NCBI GenBank assembly: GCA_038373865.1
Contig: JAXGGA010003011.1
Coordinates: 46,380-110,379 of the forward strand
DNA: 64,000 nt
Source of the DNA: Uloborus plumipes
Taxonomy: Eukaryota > Arthropoda > Arachnida > Araneae > Uloboridae
Reading direction: 5' to 3'
The notes beneath the pieces were generated by a model. The model had not been told where the DNA came from, made no database searches, and saw only the letters and a list, made by a program, of their open reading frames with translations. Shown piece after piece: positions 1-11,973 of this stretch. Both the position numbers and the translations under genes were made by a program. Positions within the stretch are counted from its first letter, which is position 1. Each line of letters opens with the position of its first letter.

Positions 1-405
1 TGCCCCATACCATGGAGCTAAGTGACAGAATACTTTTTTGAAGTATTTTCTGTTTGTTTATTTAATGATATCTTACTGGATTTTCAGACTTATATGTCTT
101 ACTGCTGCTGTGTAACGACAAAACTATGAAGAAAAGTGATGTATATTGATCATATTGTATTTTCCTAGAGAAATATTGCCTGCCTATTTATTTAAAGAGG
201 ATACCTAACAGTTGATTTTCGGCTAAAATGTCTTACTGATGCGCTGTGGTGATAATACCTTGAAATGATACATGTTGCTCCATACCATGGAGAAAAGTGA
301 TATTAAAATATTGTCTGAGGAAATATTTTTTGCTTTCTTATTTAATGATGATATCTTACTATTGTTTTCAGGCTTGGATGCCTCACTGTTACTTTAAGGC
401 GTTAA
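1..405. repeat. Degenerate tandem repeat, about three units
   Basis: Three diverged units recur, each with a version of 'atggag-aaaagtga', then 'tatttaatgatatctta', then 'tcagacttatatgtctta'. Anchors sit near 12, 126 and 287, so unit length varies from about 115 to 160 bp. The array probably begins outside the window. No coding content is seen. Confidence 0.55.
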
Positions 406-544
406 TGCGTAGAATAGTAACTTAAAATTTATTATTGCATTTAAAATGTCGCTTCAAATCCCGATAGTTGTTTAATGGGCGCAATATATTTTCGAAGTAT
501 GAAGATAGTTATGAAATTAAAAGAAAAGCCATACAAGTACTTAA

Positions 545-1069
545 CCCTTTTATGCTCAAGTTTTTTTTAACAATTTTTTTCAATTTTTATCTACTTAAAA
601 CTCTTACTTGGAATGGTTTATATACATTTTCGGCTTAAAAAAGTTCTCCGTTGCTATATTTATTAAGTTATTAAACGTCCTATTTATGGGATATTTTGCA
701 GATATCTTAGTAAAATACGACCTTACTTGACTTTACTTTTGCAAAGTAACATTATCGAAGGCATCTAATCAATTTTAAGCAAATCATTTTAAAATAGTTT
801 GATTTTATGGAAAAATAAGTTCGCAAAAAAAAAAAAAAAAAAAAAAACATTCTCTGGCTACCCACGCTGGATCGTTGCTTGACTGACTTGTCTGAAAATA
901 GCTGTCAATAAATTAACTCTGATGTCCAAATAGTGGCTCTAACTGATTTTCTGAAGAAGGACTATGTAACTTGTGAAAAACAGCTTTAGTCAAAAGATAT
1001 ACCTATTATAGGTTTTTGTATGAAGTAACTAACAAGCGTCCCGTTTTTAGGACACTGGGCATAAATGAG
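545..1069. mobile_element. piggyBac-like miniature element, copy 1
   Basis: The element is flanked by TTAA on both sides (541-544 and 1070-1073), the target site of the piggyBac superfamily. Its ends, CCCTTTTATG and CATAAATGAG, are imperfect inverted repeats. It aligns over its whole length with the copy at 42486-43005, which fixes both borders. It carries an internal A-run (about 824-846) that the other copy lacks. Near its right end is GCGTCCCGTTTTTAG, related to a word repeated in the larger piggyBac relic at 37985-39775. It has no transposase and so is non-autonomous. Confidence 0.85.
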
Positions 1070-1073
1070 TTAA

Positions 1074-1648
1074 TTACTATCTCTAGGTATTTTGTAAGTT
1101 TACATTCCTCATTAAGAACGGAAAATATCTGTAAGTTAGTTTATTCCTGTATACCCATCTCTGTTGCTAGTAAGAAAAACAACGGCACATAAATGCTACA
1201 CTAACACGAAATAACACATTCCAAACACATGCCTTTCACGATATTACATAACTCATTTAAATCTGCAGGTTTATTATTCGAAATGAGATTTTGGGATGGA
1301 AGGATTCATCTCCTGCTGACTATACAGCTCCTCGTGTTTAATACAAAGTAATTGTTCACCGCTTCAAATATAACAATCTTTAGATATTAAGAGTAGCACG
1401 ATGAATTTTCGATTCAATTTGTACAATATTAACAACCGATGTTTAATCTTAGATTCCAGGGCGTTCTGCTTCGGTACACTGTATCATATTAAACTGTCAG
1501 CATATTTGGAATAAGGGAAGATGCCATAGCATATATCTAGCCTATGTGACACCCCTCTACTGAAAATAAAAGTTTTTGTCAAATTTGTATTTAGCTTGCG
1601 CATATATATGTTTACTGTGGATGTCCGAATTTGGAGAATGTCATCGTG
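1074..1648. other. No recognised feature
   Basis: AT-rich sequence with no supported gene or bounded repeat. A GGAAGATGCC word occurs near 1517, like those in the fragment at 34640-34930. Confidence 0.5.
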
Positions 1649-2382
1649 CACTGTAAAAAATAAGTTGTTGCTTTTACAGAGGTTTCAGGTTAAAAATGTA
1701 AAAACGCTATAATTTACTGCAAATCTAGCTATTTTACAGTTTATTACTGCAAAACTAGCAATTTTATAGTTTATTACTGTAAAATTAACAATGCTACAGT
1801 TTATCACTGCAAAACTAGCAATTTTATAGTTTATTACTGTAAAATTAACAATGCTACAGTTTATAACTGCAAAACTAGCAATTTTATAGTTTATTACTGT
1901 AAAATTAACAATGCTACAGTTTATTACTGCAAAACTAGCAATTTATATAGTTTATTACTGTAAAATTAACAATGCTACAGTTTATTACTGCAAAACTAGC
2001 AATTTTATAGTTTATTACTGTAAAATTAACAATGCTACAGTTTATTACTGCAAAACTAGCAATTTTATAGTTTATTACTGTAAAATTAACAATGCTACAG
2101 TTTATTACTGCAAAACTAGCAATTTTATAGTTTATTACTGTAAAATTAACAATGCTACAGTTTATTACTATAAACTTAGCTGCATTATACTGTAAAAATA
2201 GCAGTGTAATACTGGCAGCAGAGGATCCAGTTTAAAACTGCAAAATGCATTAATAAACTGTGAAACTAGCAATGTTACAGTTTACTACGGTAAAATTAGC
2301 AGTTTTACAGCTCATTACAGTAAAATTACTGTAAAATTAGCTGTACTATACTGTAAAAATAGCATTCATTTTTTACATTGTG
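1649..2382. mobile_element. CACTGTAAAAAA/TACAGT miniature element with internal minisatellite
   Basis: The left end CACTGTAAAAAATAAG and right end CATTTTTTACATTGTG are inverted. The body is made of TACAGT-TTATTACTG-TAAAATTAGC modules, as in copies at 11974, 13135, 32679, 36313 and 39896. Other copies are about 160-380 bp when uninterrupted. This one is longer because its core has expanded into a 60-bp tandem array. Confidence 0.75.
1739..2175. repeat. 60-bp minisatellite, about seven units
   Basis: Near-identical 60-bp units start near 1739, 1799, 1859, 1919, 1980, 2040 and 2100, with a partial last unit. Each unit is two related 30-bp halves: one with 'ctgcaaaactagcaatttt', the other with 'ctgtaaaattaacaatgc'. 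One unit is 61 bp. The open frame across it at 1911-2195 is repeat translated and is not a gene. Confidence 0.95.
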
Positions 2383-2792
2383 ATTGCTGGAAATTATCTG
2401 CCTCTCACCGACGCGTTTCCTATGCGAATGTCAATTTTTAACTGTGTATGAAATCAATACTGAAAAAGACACCAGTGTTATTGTATTTGCTAGATATGGT
2501 GACGTTACTTCACTACTATATAGCATTAGATTTTTTTTTAAAAGTAAAACTTTCTCATAGTATGGTGTTCTGTATTTCTCAATGAACAGTTCATATCGAG
2601 ATTAAAAAATAACTAATTCTATACAGAATATCCGCAAAAATAACCAAAATATATTCTGCGAAAGTTTTCTCACTATCGTTCTAGTAAATGGATTCGTGGA
2701 TTGATTTTTACCTTTAAGCATTAAATTACGTGAAAACCATATGCTGTTGTTGCTTGAGAGCTAATTGAGTGCCATTGGTTGTTTTTTTTTAG
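2383..2792. other. No recognised feature
   Basis: AT-rich sequence with no supported gene or repeat. Confidence 0.5.
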
Positions 2793-2794
2793 TA

Positions 2795-4106
2795 TCGTAA
2801 AACGGAGTGTATCGGAACAGCAAGGTGATTCGGAACAAAACTTCCTGGTCATACAAAGAACTGCTTCATAAATATACCGTTTCGTATGTTTGGCAGCGAT
2901 TTTTTTAGAAATGCAATATCACAAGAAGTAGAAAAACAATATTTTTGTTATTCTGGCAACACTGCTGACTTGGAGCAAGGCTGTAAGCGGAACGCTAAAA
3001 AACATCAAGTTTTCAGGGTCTGCAAAACTTTGGATGCCAGTACAGACCTCTTTATATTTCAAACCTAAGAATGGTGTATTCGAATTTTGCATATATCTAT
3101 GCAACAGAGTACTACATTAGAACAGAGTACTACATTAGAACAATTTTTATTTGTGTCATAAAAGTTAAAAATTGTTCATAATGCCATAGGATAAGGATTT
3201 GCGGGGTGAATCGAAACACTTCGATTTGTTGTTCGAATTTAAACTTATTCAAAGGAAACTGTCTGAAAAATAAAGATTCTAACCTCAATTTTTCTAGTCA
3301 AGACACGGACAAAGATTTATTATTGTTTAACCCTTTTGGTGAGCAACTTGATCTTAAAATAACAGAAAGTTCCAGATTTAAAAATATTCTTGGTCCAGAA
3401 GACTTTTTTTCACTTAAAATACACATGGAGGAAAGGTCATACAGACTCTATGAAACAAAACTCCAGTACACATAGACAACGATGAATACATGTGAAAATC
3501 TTACAGGACCATCTTCCAAACGCAGAGGTATTGTGAAACTAAAGAAAGTCAGAATTCATTCTGGAAGATTTCATGAAAAACCTTGAGCCAATCCACAACT
3601 GGTCGTTTTAAGAATAAGATCATATTTTTGTGGATGGCATGAGTAACTTCAATCTATATTAAATCTTTGTTTTTCAATTCAAATGTATTTTCTTAAAATT
3701 AACTTTAATTTTTCATAAGTTTGAAATAATTTTCAAATTTTTTGACAAATCGTGCATTTACTACTATGAAAAATAAACTTTTATTTGACAGTAACTATCT
3801 GATCTTATAGTCCCCCATCAATATTACTAATATCTGTAATATTAATTACAGGTTGGATTCAAAAAAAAAAAAAAAAATGTGTTCCGATTGACCCCTATTG
3901 TAGTGGTGAATCGGAACATTTTTTAATCATAATATATTAAATAATTACGGTTCAACATTTTTTTTATTTGCTTGGAATATCAAAAGCAAAGCAAGACCGA
4001 GGTTTTTACCCAAGAAATCAAATTAAAAAAAAAAAAAAAAAAGCTTTTAAACTGCTTTTTTTTACGATTAAAACTGAAAAGTGTACCGATTCACCCCGTT
4101 TTACGG
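2795..4106. mobile_element. TA-flanked DNA element with repeated AATCGGAACA word
   Basis: The ends TCGTAAAACGGAGTG (left) and CACCCCGTTTTACGG (right) are inverted repeats, with TA on each side (2793-2794, 4107-4108), as in mariner/pogo-type elements. A subterminal word related to GGTGAATCGGAACA recurs in both orientations near 2809, 2828, 3204, 3882, 3905 and 4084. No transposase motif is recognised. The open frame at 3206-3475 starts on a GTG inside one copy of the word, so it is probably not a gene. Confidence 0.75.
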
Positions 4107-4108
4107 TA

Positions 4109-5002
4109 ATACCGCAAAAAAATGGCAACATCATTCGGAAAAAAAAAAACAATACAGTTTAAAATTGCAGATACATAATATCAAAAAAGATTTACCCAAA
4201 GAATCAGAAACACCATTTACACGGTCTAAGTGTTGTCTTGTAACTATTTTTGGAAGCAATTTGATTGAATTATACATTTGTGACTTGTAAGAAATCATTC
4301 GCCAGGAAACAAAATCTAGCTGATTACTTTTCTAAAAGAACGCTGATTACACTACAGGAAGACACCCTTCAAACACCTTTTTAAAATGATCAAAGGGTTT
4401 CCGAAATCCATACCCGGCATGATTACTTTTTATTTCGTCCTTTTTTTTTATAAACCTCACAAGACATTTTTATCGTAATATTTATTTCAGGCTCAGAGAA
4501 TTCTGAAGATGATTTATGTTCTTCGTAGTACCGATGCGGACAAGAAAAAAGTGTATGGATTGAAATAAATCATTTTTATCAACATGTTGCATCGAAGTAC
4601 GAGAATACCTTGCAATACAGATTTTAAAATAAATGGGTATCTGAAGTATTTTCACTGAAGAAACAGACGAGAATTTGTTTGAAAGAAATTTCGATTTTCT
4701 GTGTAAATAACTTTTTAGAAACTCGTCACCTTGAATATTCATGTATTCGATGGCGTGCTTGAAAAGATATCTCAAAATTCTTCATCAGTTTTGTTCATTT
4801 TTTATCTCGTTTCTTTTCTTATATGCTAACACTCGTGGAAAATAAACTTTAAAAATGCATTAGTAAAATATATTTTATTACAATAATTCTGTGCAAATAA
4901 CAAGATTTAGGATTTAACATTACGATGCAGGAACAGAGCCTATGAAAGATTGAAAATTAGAGGGCATTTGTGAAGTCTTGCACTGATTTAAATAAATAAA
5001 TG
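4109..5002. other. No recognised feature
   Basis: AT-rich sequence. The open frame on the minus strand at 4482-4775 has no recognised motif and no support. Confidence 0.5.
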
Positions 5003-5006
5003 ATAC

Positions 5007-8000
5007 GGGTCATTTTCAAAATTTGCTTACATTTGCTGTCCGGAGGTTAAAAAGACGATTTTAAAGCGTAACTTATATTTTAAATTCAATGCGAACAGTT
5101 ATTTTCTGCAGGAAACACCAAAAAAAAAAATTCTATCACTCAAAAAATTATTGAAATGTATTTGTTTATTTTTATATAAGTTTTCAAAAATGAGAATCAA
5201 GGCGAAAACGCTTGTCCATTTCCAACTTTCACAAGTTCAACTACTTTTTTTTGTACTTAATTGTATAAAAAAGTATATGCAACAAATTAGTTTTATATAT
5301 TGACTATTAGTATATGATATTCATAATAAATATTGACAATAGGGCCATTCCATGAAAAGTGAAACCAATTGGTCGAAAATTCATATTGAAGTTATGTTGC
5401 TATGTTATACATCATTTTAAAGCTTAAGATGTATATTTTAAGAATCCTGCATTGGTTTTTTGGTGAGAGTTAGAATAATACTTGTTTTCTTAGTTGGAAG
5501 TACAATATTCACGAACTTGTAAAAATCAGAAAAAAGAACACATTTTCAAATGCATATTTCTCATCGAAAAATAAAAACAAAAATAACTACTTGTAGCACA
5601 ATTTTAACTACTAAGACGGTACTATAATAATATGCATTCATTGATTTCTTTTGAATTGATCTAAATGGTGTAGTTGAAGTTTGAAAAAAAGAAGTTTGAT
5701 GTTACGTCTGTAACAGAAAAGAAGCAAAAGTTGTCATTACGTCCTAAAAAATCAAAATTAAAAAAAACCCTTAATGGTCCTTTTGGCAAATTCTTAGAGT
5801 AATTGCCCACCATAGTTAAAAATATTGCAACTGATTTAGTTTTTAAATTAATGCTGTTACAGACGTAACATTTCGGATATAAAAAATGGCTCTATGTTGC
5901 GTCCGTAGCAAAAGTAAATTTCCAATTAAATAGGTAAAAAGCACAGGATGAGCAATTCATGCATATAGCATAATATGGTACGAGTACTAAAGTTTCTGGT
6001 ATTCTGATTTTGAAATTTTTAATTACGTCGGCATGTAATTGAAATTTATTTCTTAAGATTAATAAAATACACATATGGTATAACTGATAATAATTTATAC
6101 CTCAAATGGCATTTTTTTGCTACGTCGCATGGAAAGGGAGCTGTGGATGGAGTTTGGGGTATGGTCAAGCACCAGGTTTGGCAGAGAGTATAAGATCTAG
6201 AACAGCATTTGTCAACGACGCTCTTTCCTTTTTTCAGTGTGCAAACTCCATTGCAGAAAAAGTTAAAATTATTTATATGCCCCAGTAAAATGTTTTAAAG
6301 CTGACGCCAAAATTGGAAGAACGGTGGGCTAACATCGCGAATTTGCCAAAAGCCCGCGAAATGCATTGTTTTCGAACATAATACGAAAATGCCGTTCGAA
6401 TTTCGAGAACGTCGGACGAAAAAGGACACATTTTTTCATTCAAAAAAAAAAAAAAAATTATCAAAATTGACCAGCTGTCACCAAGAAGGTTAAATTTTAG
6501 TTTGGTACTAGTATTCTGCCATATGATCCAACATTTTCAAATTTTTAAGTTCTCCTAAGACCAATCACTGATTCCAGGGAGGAATTTACTTTTCCCGATT
6601 TTTTTATGTAGCAGCCCCATTATGCATTAATTTTAAGAATACAAATAAATAAATTTGTGTGAAGGCCTTCTAAACTTTTCTTGTGTCAATCTTTCTTGGA
6701 AATAATTGTCTTAAGATGCATTAATTTATTGTTACACATTGACATATCGGCATATGCTCTCAACTCCCCTAGACTTACCCAAATTTTCTAAAACTGTTAC
6801 AGTATAACCTAAAATATTCAAAAAAGGTGTTAATTAATGCTACTGTATTGTTTTAGCACAAAAATCTTTGTTTATTCCTGCTTTACAATACTGTTTTCTG
6901 CTTTCAAATCAGAGATGTTACGTCTGTAACACCACTTTGTTTCGTCCGTAACAAGTTTATGAATTTTTTTCACAAATTCGGCACTCAAAATCCACACAAT
7001 CTTTATAGTTTTAGAAAGCTTGAAGTCTCTAGAACACGTATTAAAAAAAAAGTTTAAAATTTCCATATAATTCAGAGGAATATTGTAAGTTGTATGACAT
7101 AGTCGAGTTTTTGCTGTTTTGCGAATTACGTCTGTAACAGGCAGTTTTTAATTTCTGTATTTTTTTGTAATTAAGCAATCTGCACGTAAATTTAATGTAG
7201 CATAAACATCATCAAGTTACACTACAGGAAAAAAAATTTAAGACTTTCATCAGCCCAAACCAGAATTATTTGTGTTCAAAGTCTGCGATTGTTACGTCTG
7301 TAACGATGGAATTGCCCAATAGTAACTTTTTTTCATTAAGAAATGTATGAATATATTTTGTCCGGCAGTTCTTGTCAAGTCCGTTACCCTAAGATTATTT
7401 GAGCTAAAAAAGGTATTTATTTCAGTCAAAAGATGGTAACACGTATTCAATTAACTTAACAAACTAGTGACGTAACTATTTCGTACCATTTTGTTTTCTT
7501 GAGTCGAGAAGTATTGCTGTGGCGTTTCGCATAAGATTTCTTCCAGGTGCGTATTTTTATTCTTTGTCAAATCTGTTGCCAAAGATTTTAATATTAATTT
7601 TTACTTTTTCTCAACTTTTACCCCGAAATATTGTTTATTATACAACTCTAAAAAATGCATATTGTTGCTCAATTTTTAAATTCGAAAACCTAGCCATAAT
7701 TTGACATTTTGGTTGAAATGTCAATTCCGTTACTGGTCAAATCCGTTACCAAATGTCAAGTTCGTTACCATACAGTTTTTGATCAATACTTTAATGACCA
7801 CAAACATCGTTTTAAGCTTCAGGGACACAAATAATTTCAAATGAAGTTGGTTTTAGGCGCTATGATATAGTTTAAAAGTGAGATTTCATATCGATTTTGC
7901 ATGTTAACCGACGAGAATTTTCCTTGCAACTTAAAGTTTTTCAACAGAATTTGAATACTTAATTATGCATCAAAGTGTACAACCAATTACTTTTTCACGC

Positions 8001-8106
8001 ACCTAAAATATGTGACAAAACACCTGTTAGTGATTCTAAAAGAAAATAGCAAGTTAAAAAAATTACTTAAAAATTCTGAAATGTAAGCATATGGTGAAAA
8101 TGACCC
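5007..8106. mobile_element. Outer 4-bp-TSD element, GGGTCATTTTC ends
   Basis: The left end GGGTCATTTTCA...GCTTACATTT and the right end AAATGTAAGC...GAAAATGACCC are inverted. A 4-bp duplication, ATAC, flanks the element (5003-5006 and 8107-8110). Of its 3.1 kb, nearly 2 kb is a second element inserted at 5342-7317. The outer element carries its own word, TCAAGTCCGTTACC, with copies near 7375, 7721, 7737 and 7756. No transposase is recognised. The superfamily is left open: a 4-bp TSD with GGGTCATT ends does not match one I can name safely. Confidence 0.8.
5342..7317. mobile_element. Nested 4-bp-TSD element, GGGCCATTCC ends, GTTACGTCTGTAAC words
   Basis: The ends GGGCCATTCCAT and ATGGAATTGCCC are inverted, with a 4-bp duplication AATA on each side (5338-5341 and 7318-7321). 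The dyad word GTTACGTCTGTAAC, or a close variant, occurs near 5701, 5855 (reverse), 5893, 6021, 6917, 6940, 7125 and 7291, the last copy just inside the right end. No open frame in the element shows a transposase motif, so it is probably non-autonomous. It lies wholly within the element at 5007-8106. Confidence 0.85.
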
Positions 8107-8381
8107 ATACATCAAAAAAAATAAATGAAACTTCAGATACTTTTACATGTGCTGTCAAAAGTGAAAAAAGTTCTTCTTTTTTACAGCTTTAAAACACTTC
8201 TGTGTTTGCATTTTTCGTAATTCTAGAAATATTTAGACGATTTTTAAATTTGGGTCAAGCACTAGCGGAACAAAACTTAATTTTCTTGGGACTCAGGTTT
8301 TGTTCATAACTATCTTTATATGGATATAAGCGCTTATATTATGATTGTAAATACGTGCAAAAAACCAAAGTTTATGAAATT

Positions 8382-8557
8382 CAGGGACGTCATTTCGAAT
8401 TTTTCCAGGGGGGGGGGGCAAAGGGTGCATACACAATGTAAAATTTGCCAAAAAGTGCAAAAACCACGCCCACTTATATGCCAATACATTGATTTTCCAA
8501 ATTCAGGGGGGGGAATTGACCCCTCCCCCTGCCCCCCCCCCCTAAATTACGGGCCTG
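8382..8557 (-). mobile_element. hAT-like miniature element, copy 1
   Basis: It starts CAGGGACGTCATTTCG and ends ...AATTACGGGCCTG, giving the CAGG...CCTG ends common in hAT elements. The flanking 8-mers ATGAAATT (8374-8381) and ATGACATT (8558-8565) match at seven of eight positions. It holds G and C runs and a conserved block with 'aaaaaccacgcccac'. It is the reverse-orientation relative of the copy at 12173-12341. Confidence 0.8.
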
Positions 8558-8912
8558 ATGACATTGTTGACAACCTCTCAAGACACCCTTGGAAACATTT
8601 TTCTTTCATAAACGCCATTTTTAATTTTTGACGTCAGCACCACCTAAATACCTTTAGCTAATGTTATGGCCATATCACACGAGAGAAAATTAAAAGCAAT
8701 CGTATCTGTATCGGCAACCGTAAGCGGAAATTCTCCGACAGGAGATTGCCTATAGGGTTGCTAACGGTTGCTCATACGGTTGCTCGCGTTTCTCTTGGGA
8801 GAGGGCTCTATTTTCTGATCTTTATCCTTCTGCGTGCGTCAGAACGTTCATAGTTTTTCTACGAGATAGCCAGATATTTGCACCGCGTGATCGAAGCTCG
8901 TTTTCGGCATTT

Positions 8913-9524
8913 ATGGATGAATTTAAAAAAAAAAAGACACAATGCAGCTATTGCAGCTTTAATTGTTGGTGCCATTATTAAACGGAGGAAGAGGAATAAA
9001 CAATGGTCAAGGTCATGGCTACCAGGGCCGTAACCAGACTATTGTTTCGGGGAGGGTTTTACCGACACATTTCTCGTGAAATCTATGTGATAAATAAAAT
9101 AATAATATATCTTTCCAACAAAGGAAAAAAAATGATGTGTACAAAGCATCTTCGCCCCAGTTAAAAAAGTGCATTGTTGTGTATGAAATTATATTTGCAA
9201 AAACTACAATAAAGATAAATCAACTAATTTGTACTCTCATTCAATAATGATAATTTCATTTTCAAATTAAATTGAAAAGTAAATAGGCAAATTAAAAATG
9301 AAATAGTAATAATATTATTTTTCAGCAGAAAAAGGGCATTAAAAAGAATTTTGTGGAATAGTTTTGAAAAATTTCGGAGGGGGTTTCAACCCTAAAAACC
9401 CACCCCTTAAATACCGTCCTGATGGCTACTCAGAAAAATTCAACTTGGATGCTATGAACTTGGATGCTTGGATAAATATGGTTGTCATTTTTCTCGCTAT
9501 TTCCTCATACGAAAATCTTTTTAA
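8913..9524 (+). pseudogene. Harbinger transposase N-terminal fragment, broken
   Basis: Translation gives HNAAIAALIVGAII, then the basic-aromatic motif KRRKRNKQWSRSWL. That motif resembles the start of PIF/Harbinger transposases, where a run of Arg/Lys is followed by W..PWL. At 9023 the frame is broken by a 399-bp hAT insertion with an 8-bp TSD. After the second TSD copy it resumes with LRKIQLGCYELG, as expected after 'PWLLRR..LG.YE'. An A-run (near 8924-8935) has shifted the frame between the ATG at 8913 and this block. A stop follows at 9522. No DDE catalytic region is present, so this is only the N-terminal stub of a dead gene. The family call rests on motif memory, not a search. Confidence 0.7.
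9023..9421. mobile_element. hAT miniature element inside the Harbinger relic
   Basis: The ends CAGGGCCGTAACC and GGTATTT-type (right side ...ATACCGTCCTG) are inverted. A perfect 8-bp duplication ATGGCTAC flanks it (9015-9022 and 9422-9429). It is 399 bp with no coding capacity. It must be younger than the Harbinger relic that it interrupts. Confidence 0.93.
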
Positions 9525-9934
9525 CGTTCGCAATGTGTACGCTGGCGAGTGTACGTTCCACAAATGGTCTTTCATTCGCACTTCGTTGATTAAAAATTCG
9601 GTAATTTCCTAGCTCCACTCGACATCAACACTCACAGCCATGATCGCCAACTTCACGAATGTTTCACGCCACTTCGTAGCGAAGGGGCTGTTGACGTCAC
9701 AAAATTCCAGCTCCCTGATTGGTTCTTCCGTAAGTTGCCTAAAATTAGAAGCAATTTTTTTCGCAGGGCAGAGAAAAATTGCCTCTATTAGGAGCAACTG
9801 TCATTTCCTTTTCACACGAGGGTTTTGGAGCAATCGTTGGTGGAAACAGATGGAAAAACAGGTTCCAGATAGAGTTGACGATTGCTTTTGCGGTTACGCT
9901 CGCCTGTAATTTCTATCGTGTAACATGGCCTTTA

Positions 9935-11971
9935 TACTAATATAGTATGGAAAAAAACTAATGATGTTGTAGGACAAAAAAAAAAAAAAAAAAAAGCTTA
10001 TGCATGAATCTTAAACAGCATTTTTCAATACATTTTCTTCATCATTACAAACGCGATGTATAGACCTGCATTTTACACTGAACGTCACTGCAATGAAACT
10101 TTCTTAAATGGCGAGTGTGCAAAAATACATTTTTTATTAATGCTTTAATACAAGCAGTGCTATATATTAATGGTGAAAGTATATTGTCCAGTATCTAAAA
10201 TAGTAAATTTACCGGGTATCATTAAAATGTTTTTAAAGTTTTATTTCTAGATATTTTAATTCTAGTGACCACATCATACCACAACTCATAAGAGCTTTTT
10301 ACTGGAGAAAATTATATATGACGTTGGAAAATTTATACAAAAGTGTAATACCATCACGTTTTTAAAGTAAAATTTTAAAAAAATTTGAAAGAAAATAGCA
10401 TTGGTGGTTAGACACCTACAAATCGATACCATTTTTAGTAATTAGTAAAGTAATTTCAATTATTGTAAGAAAATGTATTTTTTCCATTTTGTTTGATTGT
10501 TTATTTTGCAATTTGTATAACTCTTAGCGTCTTTAAATTACATTTCTCTTTGTCTTTTAAGAATAATGTAGGGGGAAAACTCTCTAATTCGAGCTTTGTT
10601 AGTTCAAAAAAAAAAAAAAATCCTTTTTTGAATTTTACTTTGAGCCTTGCAAGCCTTCAGTTTTTTCTCTTTTCCACATTAACCACTGTTTCGAGTTTTG
10701 TGTATATTTTATTTAATTGTTGTGTGGCATCAGCTTTTGAATAGAAAAGTTTTCCACAAAATTTACGGACGTTCCAAGTGAAGCAATTTGCCAGACACGA
10801 GCAGTTAGGTTTCCCGAAACTTTCACTTGGTTAGAGCTCATTAGCATTTAGCTGTGCTAATTAAACTGAATCGTTTCTATAAGTACCGGATTGTGGCAGA
10901 ATGCAAGAAACTTTCTCTTAAAGTCCCTATTTGAAACATGGTTGTAGAGAGTTTGCGTTTCTAATTGTGGGATTAGCAATTTCATAGAATTTAGATTGTT
11001 GTTAAATGTTTCATACTCACATAGGCAGTAGAGTTGGATAAGTTTATTTTTTGATGTCGGAGAACAGCATGATTAAGAAGAATGAAACTCTAGATCTAAC
11101 GCTAAAACTTTTATTTTGATTTATAAGTAGGCTTTGCCCAGATTACTTAAGGGGTACCAACACGTTCTTTGATATTTTGCCCTTGACTCAATAAATCCAG
11201 GAAAATTGGTTACTTATCAAGCCTGGATAACTTTTTACAAAATAATTATTTTGAAGTGATTTTTTTTTTCTGTTCCTTTTAACTACTATAGTAAACAACA
11301 TAGTGTTATTCAAAACTTTCATTTATTAAAAAATATTTTTAAACATTGCCTGAATCAAGATGTAGTTTTATCGAGGACAGTGTTATCGATAGACAGTTAG
11401 GTACACTTTTTTCAGAAACGGTACAAAATTTTAACTTAAAATTTTTTCTGTACTTCTAAAACAGTTCAACTAATATCAAGAGCCTCATTTAAGTTTTGTT
11501 TTACAAATTGAAAATTTTTAATAAAATTTAGAGTTGAACATTCAAAAATTTTCAAAATTTTCGTCATCAAAATCAGCCTCTACAAAAAATATTCAACAGG
11601 ATTTTTAAAAATTTTAGGTTCACTAGAAGCATGTGCAGATAATAAATAATTGTGCCAAGTTTCAAACATATACTAATAGTAGAACTTCTTTAAAGTGTAC
11701 CTAAACGTCGAAAACGTACATTTCGAGAAAACCGGCGAAAACAATTTCCACCCTTGAATATTTCCTTACTGTTTACGTTGCAATCCTTCTATTTTACGGG
11801 TTTCTGTTAACCGGAATACTCATGAATTACATATTTCCGGAAAGAAGAACATCTCTTCTATTTTTTAAAATAAAAAACAAAAATCGATTTTTTTAAGTTT
11901 ATTTTCGTCTTGGTCCCCTTAATTGGTCAGCCGGAATATCCCCCCTCCCCAGCTTCGCTTTAGCTTAAGGG
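9935..11971. other. No recognised feature (about 2 kb)
   Basis: AT-rich sequence with short A-runs (for example about 9977-9996 and 10606-10619). The open frame at 10493-10744 is hydrophobic low-complexity translation starting on a non-ATG codon. No repeat border or gene is supported. Confidence 0.5.
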
Positions 11972-11973
11972 TA

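Larger units (their letters stand above)
8667..9931. mobile_element. PIF/Harbinger-like element relic
   Basis: Inverted ends GGCCATATCACACGAGAGAAA and (reverse complement of the right side) GGCCATGTTACACGATAGAAA are flanked by TTA (8664-8666 and 9932-9934), the usual PIF/Harbinger TSD. The outermost base pair is mismatched. Inside is a fragment of Harbinger-type transposase, interrupted by a hAT miniature element at 9023-9421. The right end carries an AAAGCAATCG motif mirrored at the left end. Confidence 0.8.

Noticed and set aside
1739..2175. Possible CRISPR-like array
   Set aside because: Units are head-to-tail with no unique spacers, and the DNA is eukaryotic. It is a minisatellite.
1911..2195. 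94-residue open frame rich in IVYYCKINNATVYYCKTS repeats
   Set aside because: It is a direct translation of the 60-bp minisatellite, starting on a non-ATG codon.
3206..3475. 89-residue frame as a transposase
   Set aside because: It starts on a GTG within the terminal word, has no ATG until late and shows no DDE or DNA-binding motif.
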